From positions 186,001 to 250,000 of the forward strand of contig JAANBB010000003.1 in the NCBI GenBank assembly GCA_014621425.1: DNA of 64,000 bases, in the 5' to 3' direction. The notes below the pieces were generated by a model. That model saw only the letters and a list, made by a program, of their open reading frames with translations. It was not told the DNA's origin and made no database searches. Positions 32,417 through 43,452 of the stretch are shown piece by piece; the first letter of the stretch is position 1; the number at the start of each line of letters is the position of its first letter. Made by a program: the position numbers and the translations under genes. This DNA comes from Cylindrodendrum hubeiense. Taxonomy: Eukaryota > Ascomycota > Sordariomycetes > Hypocreales > Nectriaceae.

Positions 32417-34042
32417 ATGGAACCTGAGCCGCAATCATCAATCGACGCGGTGGACTCCTCGGGCGGTGGCCTAGGCGCCGTGAAGAGACTACTTCAAGGA
32501 GATCAGAGCACGCCAGACAAGGCAACAGCCCTCATTGAGCTCCTGGAATCAAGCCGAGATTCAGAACCGGATCAAGGCGAGGATGGGTCGTCATTGGGGG
32601 AGGACCCGTGGGAGCATGACATCGTCATGCAGCAGGAAGCCGCCGTTACTGTCGAGAATTTGGAATACGGGAATGAACAAATAGCCTTGGCGGCGACATA
32701 CGCACGACGACGCAGCCGAAAGTCGCCAAATTGCCTCCTGATCCCTTGCTATATCATCGGCGCACTCGGAGTATGCATATGGACCGCCATCAAGTCGATC
32801 GGCACGTTATGCTCAAGGACGGCCAAAGCTATCCAGGGATCCAAGAAGGCCGACGAAAAGGACCAGTACAAGAAGGATACCGAGGCACAGCAAACGACGT
32901 CAGTGGGCATGGCATCAGCTGCACCTCAGCAACCGGAACCAGCATCCGTCAACCGCTTCGAGCTCTATCTGAAGAAGGCCTTGTTTGAGGAGACAACACA
33001 CGTCTCAACAACCTCACCGGAACCTGCATGGAAAGGTATCCATGGTCAAGAAGCAATTCCTTTGTTTCCAGGGTGGAATGCGACAGTTGCCGAGTATCCG
33101 TTGCGACCACAGGGACGCTTTGTGGCTGAGACCAAGCTGGCCTTTGACAAATTTCTTGATAATGTTGAGATAGGCGGAAGTCTGCAAGTTATGGGCACGG
33201 GAGGAGGGCTCTCGTCGACGGGCTTGCCTGGTCTAGTGAAGAGGTCATTCACATCATATGAATGGCTTGGAATGTGGCGAAGCTCCGAGGATCGACGCAT
33301 TCTCATCTCGCCAACCCTTCTTGATAGCAGTGAAAGTTCCGAGACTTCCAACCCTCGGGCATACGAGAAGCTCTCCGCCCAGGAACTCCAGAAGTTGCAA
33401 TCTCTAGAGAGCGAACTCCTTGGCCTAGACAAGTACAAGGGTGGCGAAAGCGAGTATTTAACCGTCATCACGTACAGTGATGATTACGTTGGCGCCATCT
33501 CCCTCTTCAAGGCCGAGTTGTCTGACCAGCACAAGATCATCCAGTTGGACCGCGTTGCCATGATCTCTGACGTGCCAAGAAAGATATGCAGCATGCTTCG
33601 AGAAGAGATCAGCCCCAATCGGTATGAACTGGGACGGACGAACGGCAAAGTCAAGTGCTTTGCTCGAGGCGATCTGCCGCCTCCCCATATTGCCAAGGTC
33701 GCCGACCAGGAAAGCCAATGGAGGGGCTGTGGCGGCGGATGGCGGCAAGCCTTTACGATTCCTCAATTGAACCGCGAGTACAGTTCTGGCGAGGGTCTGA
33801 TTGCCACAATTCCGCAGATAGTCGGATTGCTTCACCTGCGGCATTCGACATTGACTGACTTGCGGTCATCGCCAGCCTTGGTCTTCGACTCTCCTCTTGA
33901 AATCAACAAAGGGCAGTTATACAGAGGGGTTATGTTGAATGGACGCCCGCAGGGACTTCCTCACATCGGGGCGAACTCAAAGATTGCGGTTCTCTTCCCG
34001 ACTGATAGTGCTTGGGTTAATGAACAGTTCTTTTGGGCTTAG
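32417..34042 (+). CDS. Orphan single-span membrane protein
   Basis: Uninterrupted 541-residue frame from ATG 32417. I do not recognise a family. The first 100 residues are acidic and polar. A cluster of basic residues (YARRRSRKS) precedes one hydrophobic helix at about 106-126 (LLIPCYIIGALGVCIWTAI), followed by a charged lysine-rich stretch. The C-terminal 330 residues look globular, with alternating hydrophobic strands such as YLTVITYSDDYVGAISLF, and end NEQFFWA. The length, steady amino-acid composition and absence of stops support a real gene. Lying directly downstream of the synthase, it could be an accessory membrane factor, but nothing in its sequence proves this. Confidence 0.7.
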   Translation: MEPEPQSSIDAVDSSGGGLGAVKRLLQGDQSTPDKATALIELLESSRDSEPDQGEDGSSLGEDPWEHDIVMQQEAAVTVENLEYGNEQIALAATYARRRSRKSPNCLLIPCYIIGALGVCIWTAIKSIGTLCSRTAKAIQGSKKADEKDQYKKDTEAQQTTSVGMASAAPQQPEPASVNRFELYLKKALFEETTHVSTTSPEPAWKGIHGQEAIPLFPGWNATVAEYPLRPQGRFVAETKLAFDKFLDNVEIGGSLQVMGTGGGLSSTGLPGLVKRSFTSYEWLGMWRSSEDRRILISPTLLDSSESSETSNPRAYEKLSAQELQKLQSLESELLGLDKYKGGESEYLTVITYSDDYVGAISLFKAELSDQHKIIQLDRVAMISDVPRKICSMLREEISPNRYELGRTNGKVKCFARGDLPPPHIAKVADQESQWRGCGGGWRQAFTIPQLNREYSSGEGLIATIPQIVGLLHLRHSTLTDLRSSPALVFDSPLEINKGQLYRGVMLNGRPQGLPHIGANSKIAVLFPTDSAWVNEQFFWA

Positions 34043-35262
34043 GGGTAATAGATAATGGGTAATTGATGTATAAAAGCCAAGTTTTCATTATGACGGCATA
34101 AAACCCGTATTTCTGTGGTGGGTGCCACTGTGGTGATGTGAGCGACCAGAAGTGGACTCCTCAGACCCAAGGAGGCACATGTGACCAGTTCTCCGGGGTT
34201 CTCCCTACTAGAAGTCTTTGTATATCTGTGATAGTGTAGAGCCAAGATCGTAACATCCAAAAAGGAGAAGTGACCCGCCAGATATTTTGAAATGTAGAAT
34301 CTCAGCCTTCTCGTGAGACAAAAGCTGGAGGGCGGTGATGGCGCGTGAGTCCTTCCAGCGCTCTCGCCGCCAATAAACGTCAGCTCAATGCCAACGCGAT
34401 CGCGTGCATCGAGAATAAACTATTCAGCTACGCGAAAATAATTCTTATCCCCCGCTGGGCTGGGATGCTTCGGGGCGGGCCAGGATCCCATGATAATATT
34501 TGCCTAGCCGGTTGTGTCGGTGATGCCTTGAGCCACGAGTCCTGATCTCTGGTATTTCCCATTCATCAGCCACCACCGTGAGCGTGCATGGAAACAACAT
34601 TCGTCGGCGCTCCGTTTTGTGGCGCCAATAGCCCGCAAGTAATGTCTCTCCCCGGATCACTCGAAGGGGTCGGCATGTTGGCGACTCCTGACTCTGGCTC
34701 CATTTCTTCGGAGTGTGCGACGTGAAAGCCCAGGTCAACAGCCGGCACAATAGGAATTTCGGAGAGGAATAACCCCTATCTTCGAGCTGGGGACCAAGGC
34801 ATCCAAAAAATAAGCCCCGACTCCGGAGAACTCTGACACCAACTATCGTTGGATTCGGTCAATCGTCCCCATCAAGCCAATCCCATGTCCAGTACGGAGT
34901 AGAAGTATACGTGATGAAAACGATGCGAATAGTGCAGGCTCTGAGCACTAGGCAATGAATATCAAACTTGCACATCAGAGAGTATATCTGATGAGACAAA
35001 AGTGGATACAACATAGGAAGAAACAAGGGCATGTGGTTTAGTCTAGGCACGGAGCCTATGACTATTTTATTGAGATGTTTGGTTAAACTGTGTTAGGCGA
35101 TGCCTCTTCATCCTGAGGGAAGGTTTACCGGCCACCTCATGACCGCTTTCCAAAGCTCCCATTGCATAACTCTCCTCATTCCATCATAGGAAACAACAGG
35201 ATGTCATCAATCCTGCCATCATTGCCCACTATCGCTGTGGGATCGATTTAATGCTTGGCGAT
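34043..35262. other. Intergenic spacer, 1.2 kb
   Basis: 3' ends of two convergent genes. Short frames only. No gene seen. Confidence 0.4.
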
Positions 35263-35657
35263 CTAGTAAAGGCCAACGCAAACGTCACCCTTGACACGAG
35301 CAGTCAAGTGGACCTCAGCCTCGAGGTCCAGCTTGATGCCGACAAGGAGAGCGGCAGCCTTCTGGTTGCCCTCATCGTCGGTGGCACCCTTCAGAAGCTG
35401 ACCTATTTACAATGTCAGAAGTTGTTCAAGTTCCGCGTCAGTGAACTTACCGGCAGGGCGGTTGAGGCCAGTGGCGGTGGGCAGAGGGACAACAAACTGG
35501 CTCTGGCTCTCAGAGTCAGAGGTGTAGTTCTTGGCGAGGCTATTGAAGTGTTAGATCTGTTATGAGGAAAGGGCTCGGGGTTTTCAGGTCGTAACACCCA
35601 TGGTGATTGACTGTGAAGAAAGATGGCAGGGAAAACTCACGCGCTGGGAGCAGACAT
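35263..35657 (-). CDS. Small three-exon gene, 81-residue hypothetical protein
   Basis: Minus-strand exons 35657-35641, 35539-35451 and 35402-35263 join with matching phases at two GT-AG introns (101 and 48 bp) to give MSAPSALAKNYTSDSES... and end VGLY. The middle reads FVVPLPTATGLNRPAGQ and the last exon is amphipathic (ALLVGIKLDLEAEVHLTARV). The pattern of clean splice sites, high third-position C/G and a TATA-like TATATA at 35780-35787, about 120 bp upstream, argues for a real gene rather than chance. No signal peptide, no cysteine pairs. Many small fungal proteins of this kind are strongly expressed in conidia or under stress, but I cannot assign one. Confidence 0.65.
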
Positions 35658-37171
35658 CTTGAAGGTTGGTGATTGAAAGGGGGAAAAGTAAGAGTTGAGT
35701 GTGTAGAGTGATTGAAGTGTTTGTGTTGATGGATTGAGAGTGATGAATTATTTGGTCTCCGAGGGCTGAACAAACACTCTTATATATCCCATCTTTGCTT
35801 CACAATGCGGCCCTGAGCTCAAGACGATGGCCGATAAAATCCGAAATGTCGCATATCGCGCTCAACAACACGTCTGAATTGCCTCCTTGATCCCTGCAGC
35901 CGAAGCAAAGACGGCAGATTGCAGCCCAGCCTGCCTCCACACTTGATGAGCTGTCAAATGACGCCCCACAGTCAAAAGCGTCGTCGCCTACGCAGTCGGC
36001 CGCGTTGATTTACGACGCGAAATGCAGATCTCGGGAGCACCTTGAGAGGCGGGTAGAGACGCGACGGAAGGGTGCCAAAAGCACATTGCCTGACGTGTAC
36101 GTGACATACTGCATCCATTCAGCGGATCCGATTCGTGGTCGATTCCGATTACCCGCAGTGAATCCCCGGCCCCGACCTTCTTGGCCCTGGTCTTGCTGCA
36201 AGACATTGATGTGTTCAAGGAACAAGATGATTCGAAGAAACGAAGTGTGGGCAAAACAAGAGGAAGTAGAACAGGGGGGTGGTTGGACGCGTGTTGAGAG
36301 GTCAGAGATCGAACGAAACGCGGGATATTGACAGGCTGAGCGCTATTCCGGATTGAATCCACGGCGCCTATTGTAACAGGACCATGGGTGAAGATATTTC
36401 CTTCCGATCGTCGATGTAGAGCCTCAAATCGCGATCCAATCGCCTAATGCACTCAATCCGGGGTACTGTTGACATCCAAACACTTGTCATGCACGAGTAA
36501 TGCAAAACACACTGAGCAGCCAGTTGGCAAAGCGACCGGATGAGAGGCGCAACGAGGATCCACGCGGGCAACATGAGACGACACCTCGCCCTAGTGGCCA
36601 TGCACCTTTTCGGCTCCCCGCAACTCTGCGCCTATTTATGGATCTACATCTCTGTCCACTCTGTATGTAGTAGAGGCATTGCGACAGCTTTGTCGGCCCC
36701 GGCCGCAGGCTTGATCCTTGAATTACCCCACCAGAGAGGTTGGGGAGATGTTGACGCGCAAACTGTTGAAAACAAGTCATTGAGAATCACGTTGAGGGTG
36801 ACAACACGATTACTGCGTACTCGCCAGAAACTGCAGTCTCCTCGCGTCTTGTCTAGTAGCACCTATCAGAATTTTCCAACGTTTATTCTCTAGACTTTTC
36901 GGCACCAAATCGATACAAAGGCATTGCCAAATACGATCAATGCCTCGTCAGCGATTAAAAGTGGCGTGGCCAGGGTGTGTAGCTCAATGAACCGAGACAT
37001 CATATCATTTCTCTACCAACATCACAATTGATAATCTCAAATGACTAGAAGCGCTCTCATGTTGAATTTATTAACTATTATAGTAACAATCGAATCGTAT
37101 CTGATATCCGCTCATCACCATTCTTCTAGTCGGAGCATGTTGCACTTTCCAAAGAATGTCCCATGGACGCA
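35658..37171. other. Intergenic spacer, 1.5 kb
   Basis: Overlapping open frames on both strands near 35990-36360 and 36487-36893 have no domains or splice logic, so no gene is called. Confidence 0.4.
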
Positions 37172-38427
37172 TTAGGTTGGGACTGGCTTTTTGATATCGT
37201 TGCAAGCGACCACGTTCTTCTTGCCCGTCGATTCGAGGGAGATATCCAAGTCGTTGTCGCGAAGCGTGTTTCGGAGGACCACATTGCCTGATGCGGTTGC
37301 TGCGTGACCGAGAGTAATGCACGCGAGACCGAGCGGCTGGAAAGTACATGGGTCATCGACAATAGCAATGCCCCGACCTGGCCCATCTGCCAGTTGTCCC
37401 TCAACAACGTTGTCCAGAACCTTGGTGTTAACCGCACCGTCAAGGAGGATTCCGGTCGTATACGGAGAGCAAAAGAAAGGGGCCGCGCCAATGTGGTTGT
37501 GACGAATCTTGGCGCCATCGACGCCAGGGTCGACAAAGATGCCAAAGCAGCTGGCAGTGACGTCGTTGTATTGAACATCTGCCCTGTTGGTCTGGACACA
37601 GAGGCCGATAACTTGATTCGAGACCTTGTTGCCTGAGATCAGAACTCCAGACTTGTTGTCCATGCAGATACCAATGTTGCCGAACGCGGATGCTGTGACC
37701 TTGTTCTGGTCGAAGTGGGTGTTGACTGAGCCAATTGTGAGTCCACCATAGACAGAGCCGTCGGTAATTGTGTTCTTGGCGACGCGAGCATTTCGGGCGC
37801 CGACGACTGCAATGTTGATGCCGGGAAACTGGCTGATGGTGAAGCCGGTGACCAGTACATCATTCACCAGGTTCTTCACCGAGGCGACCTTTTGGTGCTC
37901 GGCGAGGAAGGGCTCGAGTTTGACTTTGTATCCCGTAATGCAGATACCGACCTGGGTACCCGGTCCAGCGATGCCCGAGCACTGATTGTCAACGAGCGTG
38001 TCGGGAGGGAGAAGGGTTGCGCCCTTTCCGATGAGCTGAACGCCGTGTTTGGTGATCGTGAGCTGCTCCTTGTAGGTGCCAGCGGACACAATGATCTTGT
38101 CTCCGTACTTGGCCTTGTTTAAGGCGTCCTGGATCTTCTGGGGGTACTTGACGTAGACGGTGCGGCGGTAGTCGTAGTCGTCTTCGCTGTCGTACTTGAA
38201 GCCCTTCTCCTTGTATTCCCAATCCTGGTATTTGCAACAGCGATTATCTTCGTACTCGCATGCGTCATAGCCATAGTCTCGGTCTGTGTGTGTTAGCGGT
38301 TTGAACCTCGTGGGACAGCGAGAATTGACATACCTTCCAGGCCCGCGGCGTCCTTAGGACTTGTAAGGGGCGTCGCGGCCGCAAGGCCAACGAGGGCAGC
38401 CTTTGCAACTGCCAAGCTGAACTTCAT
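37172..38427 (-). CDS. Secreted right-handed beta-helix (pectin-lyase-fold) protein
   Basis: Two minus-strand exons (38427-38334 and 38283-37172) encode 401 residues. The first exon gives a signal peptide (MKFSLAVAKAALVGLAAATP). After an acidic, tyrosine-rich segment (YGYDACEYEDNRCCKYQDWEYK), the body consists of about ten short parallel-beta-helix turns, with repeated patterns such as NTITDGSVYGGLTIG, NKVTASAFGNIGI and NHIGAAPFFCSPYTTGILL. The opening motif KIQDALNKAKYGDKIIVSAGTY is typical of pectin-lyase-fold proteins (NosD/PbH1 type). It is extracellular and probably acts on or binds a polysaccharide. Catalytic residues cannot be named from sequence alone. Confidence 0.87.
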
Positions 38428-41034
38428 TGTGGCGAATCAATTGGGTCGTTTAATACAACTGGGATGCAGTATGCCAGATCTTGATGCAATGAAGATGGGT
38501 AGGAGCAGTGGGAGCGAGCCAGCCCAAGGAGGGTGATCTTATAGTAGGGGAATCCAAAATTACAAAATCTCTCATTTCATAAACAATAACGCTTCCTTGC
38601 AATAGGAACTAGATGAGGCGTCATACTTCAGCTAGCTACAGCAGTGCATTAACCAGGTAGCTGGTTCCGATAATCAATTCGAAGTCAAAAGCCATGTTTG
38701 CTGGCATTGGTTGTGATTATCAGCCACCTCAATATGGTGTAGAGCCAAGGACGCGAATAGGTCAGAATCACCCATTATTGAAGGGAGCCCCCTGTTGACT
38801 AGACAGTTCCAGCCTAAATCGACGGCGCCGCTCGGGGATGTTCCCATGAGTCTATTTTTCAGCGTGGCGCGCCGAACGATGGGCTAGTTGAGGGGTAAGA
38901 CAGTGTGGCGGACGCGAGTGTTGGTCGAGGCCGTCTCGATGCACCCAATTGAAAGCAGCGATAACTCAACGCCAAACTAAAGTACGCAAGCGAGTGCGAA
39001 ATAAAGCAGGTGAGTTGTTCTGGCCCTATTTAGCGGAACGCTGGGACGCCACCCGTCATTTAAGGCGATGCGGGGAGATGGAAGACACAGTCAATTTCAG
39101 CATCGCTCAGGGGCACTATTATCCGTCTATTGTTAGCAACCTTTCTGTCCTCGAACTCTCTTACCTGACTGTGGCAGTTGACAGGGCCTGAGAAGCCCAA
39201 TCTGACGATCATCTTCTAATCGTCGATCCTTGTCGCTGTTGGATCGATCGCAGGGTCTTATGATCGCCTGCAGATCGACTATTGATTGCCTCAACGCCGA
39301 TTTCCCACATCGGGTTAATTGAGCTGACGGTGGCTTCCTGCAGAACGTGTCTGGACCGTGTAACAAAGATCCACGTACGCTCCAGCCCTGGGAGCCAAGG
39401 CTTTAAGAAACTTGATGCGCCGTTGAGGGGTCGGTAGGTCCGCTAGCCATAGGGCGTTGTTGTAAGGCTGTTCTTAGCGCATCAGCCTCACCGTTAGCTT
39501 GATGCTCTGGCAATGCGGTGCCTTATTTGTTGACTCAAATCCCACGGTGCCTCCGATGGTCTGGTTGGGGTGGCGGCACTAACTCGGGTGCAATCATCAT
39601 TTCCACCTCATGCTGCTTCCCCGCTAATGTGACATACCGTTAAGCTCGATTCATCAGCCCTGTGCTATGCTACTGAGTCCGGGCCTGTTGGGCAGGGGCC
39701 AGTGATACACATTATGTCGTGGACTAGTTTAGCACTGCACGAGTAAACGCCATGTCATGTTGCAGCAGCATGTGATCCTAAAAAGTGGGCTGCTAAAGGA
39801 GCTGAGCTTCACCGTCCAGATGATCTCCTGATGATAATATGGTCAATACCGACGACCTCAACACATGTTCTGACATATTTGAGGCCATTCCAATGCGAAA
39901 ATGCTGAAGTTTCGTCAAGGGCATATTCAAACTCGCCCTCGGGCAGCTTCGCTTTACGAAATGTAGCTCATGTGTTGGTAAGGCTAGATTCAAGGACCTC
40001 TGTTACTGCCGTGGGAACCGCCAGCCATAGAACTAGGGGGCTTGAGGCAAGCTCCAGTAGATAACCAGAGACTTAGCTTTCTACGAGGTATTCTCAATTG
40101 GGATATTGTTGGTTCAAGGCTACAGCTGCTACTGCAAGCGGCCTCAATAGTAGTACTGATAGGCACAGGCACAGAGAGCCCTTCACTTACCGGGTGCAGC
40201 TCTCCCATGTTATTTCATGCATTCACACGACCCACTGGGTTTCTCTTGTTTTCATTCCTATCGACTTTCCTAATGTTTGAGGTAAATCACAGCCCAACGC
40301 GGCAAACATGATATGTGAGGTAACAGGCCTTCTTGTGTGCATGTTTCCGTCTCTTTCATCCCATCAGGTGAAGTTGACGCTCATCAATTCGTCTCTTCAT
40401 CTATGATGGCTTTAAAAGCCTCATCACCAGCGTAACATTCACTGTCGATACTAACTCTGGCCCGTTTATTGAGGTAGTTACTCCATATCGTTGTCTTCCC
40501 CTGCCAACACGGAGGAGACCAGTTTTTAGTTTATTGACAGGAGGTGTCCACAACACCCGGCCTGTCCACCGTTTGAAAGGATTACATTCGGATCAATATC
40601 TTCCATCACACCATGAAAAGAACTCAAACGCATATTGAGACGGGCAAGAAAACTCACAAGGTAAACCTAATCACACCCACCAGCCACAAAATGTGCTAGC
40701 TTTAGGGTAGCAGAATTGATCTCGACCAAAATCTAGGCAATGGAACCACAACTACACATTAGCCACGCAAGCAATTGACAATGCGAATGCGTAGAGTATG
40801 TAATCATATAGCAAAAAAGATTTTGGGCAGGAGACTTTCGCAGCAACGACAGCATCTATCCGCATGTCAATTTAGGGTGCATTTTCTGCCACCGCTATTG
40901 AGAATGGCAGGTTCTCGCTTGAGAACACGATGATTCAGTCATCAGACATCATGAGATAATATATTCAAGTCTATAACAAACTAGGCAATGGCTGAAATCA
41001 GAAAATGGGTATGCAGATAGAGTAGTGAAAAGAT
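38428..41034. other. Gene-poor spacer, 2.6 kb
   Basis: Left part is the promoter of the beta-helix gene. Near 39495 and 39573 there are single matches to GCGGTGCC/GCGGCAC, possibly decayed hairpin-repeat arms. A 50-codon open stretch on the minus strand near 39820-39960 has no recognisable family. No gene called. Confidence 0.4.
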
Positions 41035-42098
41035 CTATTTCTCCTCATCACTGGAGGTTGGCTTTGTCGAGACGTTCATCCAAGGCTGCTCCGTTGTCCA
41101 TAGTCCTCCTTGTTTCTTCATCCTAGCAACGAAGAGAAGACCAAAGATGGCAGAGTACATCCAGATGTCAAGGAATATGCTCAACATAAGCACAGCGTCA
41201 GTTGACGGATGTTCCAATGGCCAGTAGACAGTTTGGATGGAGTGAGCCAATATCCAGGTGCATCTAATAACGCCGATAATAGCAGCTGTTAAGTAGATAA
41301 TTGCACACTATGAACGGAGTTAGGATACACGATGATTGGAAACAACGGCATGGGAGACTTACACCTCGGCTGGCTTTGATGTTTCGATAAAGATTCATAA
41401 CGACGGATGCATAGATAAGAACAGCAACATATGTAATCCAATCCAGGATTGCGTAAGCCACGGTCATGCGATTAATAGTCCGAAGGTCGGCAGATATTGA
41501 GTCGAAAAGCTCGATGGTAGCGATATCCCAAGCCTGAGGCCAAACTTTCTGCATCATCCCGAAAATCGCGAGGCCAAGAGCCAAGATAGTGATCCCGAAG
41601 AGCAGTGCAAGACAGCGAATGTTCTTTTGGGACCTGGTCCGTTGTCGTTCAAGGGCAAATATTAAGCCGTTGCCTAACTCGACGAGCGCGAACAGCAGGA
41701 CCATGTTGGAGATGGCTGCAAACAAAATAGCGACGGTTTTGATGTTTAGAGTTAATCGAAAGTTGTCCTCGGCTCTGGCCAAGTATTCGTCCTCGTTATC
41801 GGCATCGTACACTAGATTAAGCGATCTCACAGCGAGCGCATCCGAGACAGCGATTAGAATCAGTCGGCTAGTTGGTGTCAGTAACGAACCCAAATCATAC
41901 ACTTCAACATATGGGAAATAAAATGACTAACAGAGCGTATATCACCAGGGGCACCTCTAACAGGGAGAAGGCCAACCGTGCCGGGTCTGAGCGACGACGA
42001 ACGGCACAAAAAGAGGCAATCCAGACGCCGAAAAGCGTAAAGATGGCGACGCCGGTCAGCCCAGCATGGGCGTAGTACCACGGATCGATAGTATGCAT
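41035..42098 (-). CDS. Multispanning membrane protein (about seven spans), function unknown
   Basis: Three minus-strand exons (42098-41932, 41867-41363, 41307-41035) encode 314 residues. Phases match at both introns. About seven hydrophobic helices are visible: GLTGVAIFTLFGVWIASF, LLEVPLVIYALRLILIAV, TVAILFAAISNMVLLFALV, CLALLFGITILALGLAIF, YAILDWITYVAVLIYASV, CAIIYLTAAIIGVIRCTWIL, and VLMLSIFLDIWMYSAIFGLL. The short acidic C-tail is cytoplasmic in character. The layout resembles lineage-specific fungal seven-span membrane proteins; I cannot place it in a named receptor or transporter family. ATG 42098 was chosen as the first in-frame ATG; the upstream frame offers only a GTG. Confidence 0.75.
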
Positions 42099-43452
42099 AA
42101 TTGGATGGTGACTTGGAGAATCGGCCACTGGGAGGTGTAAGGAGGCAATAATCGAGGGATTTGGTGATGATTGAGGTGAAGTCGGCGGTGGTGAGTGCCT
42201 TCATATGCTACGACAATTCTCTGGAGGGCTGTGCAAAATAGAGGCTGTGGAACCTTGCCGGGGGCCTATTAGATGCATGACCTTAAACTCAATACATTAC
42301 TGCAACAGGCCATGGCCGAGTGCAACATGGGGCTCGTCGCTGGCAGACTGAGCCAGGAGGGAATGAGCCTAGTTTGAGTCTGGAGGCTGTGCATAGCTGC
42401 TCCAATTACCACGGAGAGCATGGCGGCACCACAGGCAAAACTGCCTCCTATCGTCCAGCAGGCTGTGCAAAGAGGGTATGTTTGGACCAACAGAAGGCTT
42501 TGGGTCGTCTATTAAGATAGGAAGATAGGCTTGATGCAAGGTTGACGGAGCACTACCAACAACACGTTTTTAAGCGAATGAGCTTGCTGCAATATCAATA
42601 AAAGCGGGATTCCGCAGCATCACCTGGTTAATCCGCTCGGCCATTGCCTCTTTCAATGCCGCTTGTGATTGAGGCGTCGAAGCTAAGCCTTAACGGTGCC
42701 CTCAGCTTAGTCCTGACTAGGAAGGTAATTTTCGGGATCCTTACGAAAATTAGCTGCTCTGCTCAACTATGGTTTAGGGTAGCTTGTTCCATCGGGGCTC
42801 TTGTACTCAGCCATGGTGCTATGCTAGGCAGGGTCTTCATGGGATTGGTCTGAAGCTGAAAGGTTCTGAAAAGTGTATTAATCTGCTGTATCCTATAGGA
42901 GCCGATTATATCTAGGATAGGCTCAGAGCACTCAGCCATGGGGTCCCTAGCTCGCGTCACAGCAGGTGGATACATGAGGCCTTGTCGCTGCTTCTCTATC
43001 CTGATTTCCCGAAATTGTCGTGCAAATTCAGAGGGCAAGTATTTGAGCATTCAATGCGAAACAAGATAAGTTCCTTCTACGTTAATCTGTAGATGTGGCC
43101 TGGATCGGATCTGATGTATACCAGAGAGAAGGTGTACGGATGTAATGTTGTGATGGCTGACCCGTGACCAGAGCGTCTAGTACGGTAGTTTCACGAGAGC
43201 GCAGTCATAATACATACCAGGGAAGAATATTTATTCCGTTTACCATCTCGGGGATTTAAACCAAAGGGTGACCCAAGTGCAAGTGTGGACCCATCCGTCT
43301 GCTTTGCCGTCACCGCCCTGCGGCTGTATGGGAGGCCTCCTCTAGCTTTGAGTTGCAGACAAGAAATCGGCCCATGCACATCAAACTCTTGCACAATTTA
43401 TGCATCATGATCATGTCCCAAGCCCTAATTGTTTAAATTTACTGTCGGCACG
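42099..43452. other. Intergenic spacer, 1.35 kb
   Basis: Promoter of the membrane protein and the 3' side of the glucoamylase gene. The 95-residue minus-strand frame at 42763-43050 shows no domain. No gene seen. Confidence 0.4.

Noticed and set aside
36487..36893. Overlapping 97- and 117-residue frames on opposite strands
   Set aside because: No domain, no upstream or downstream exons that fit; treated as chance frames.
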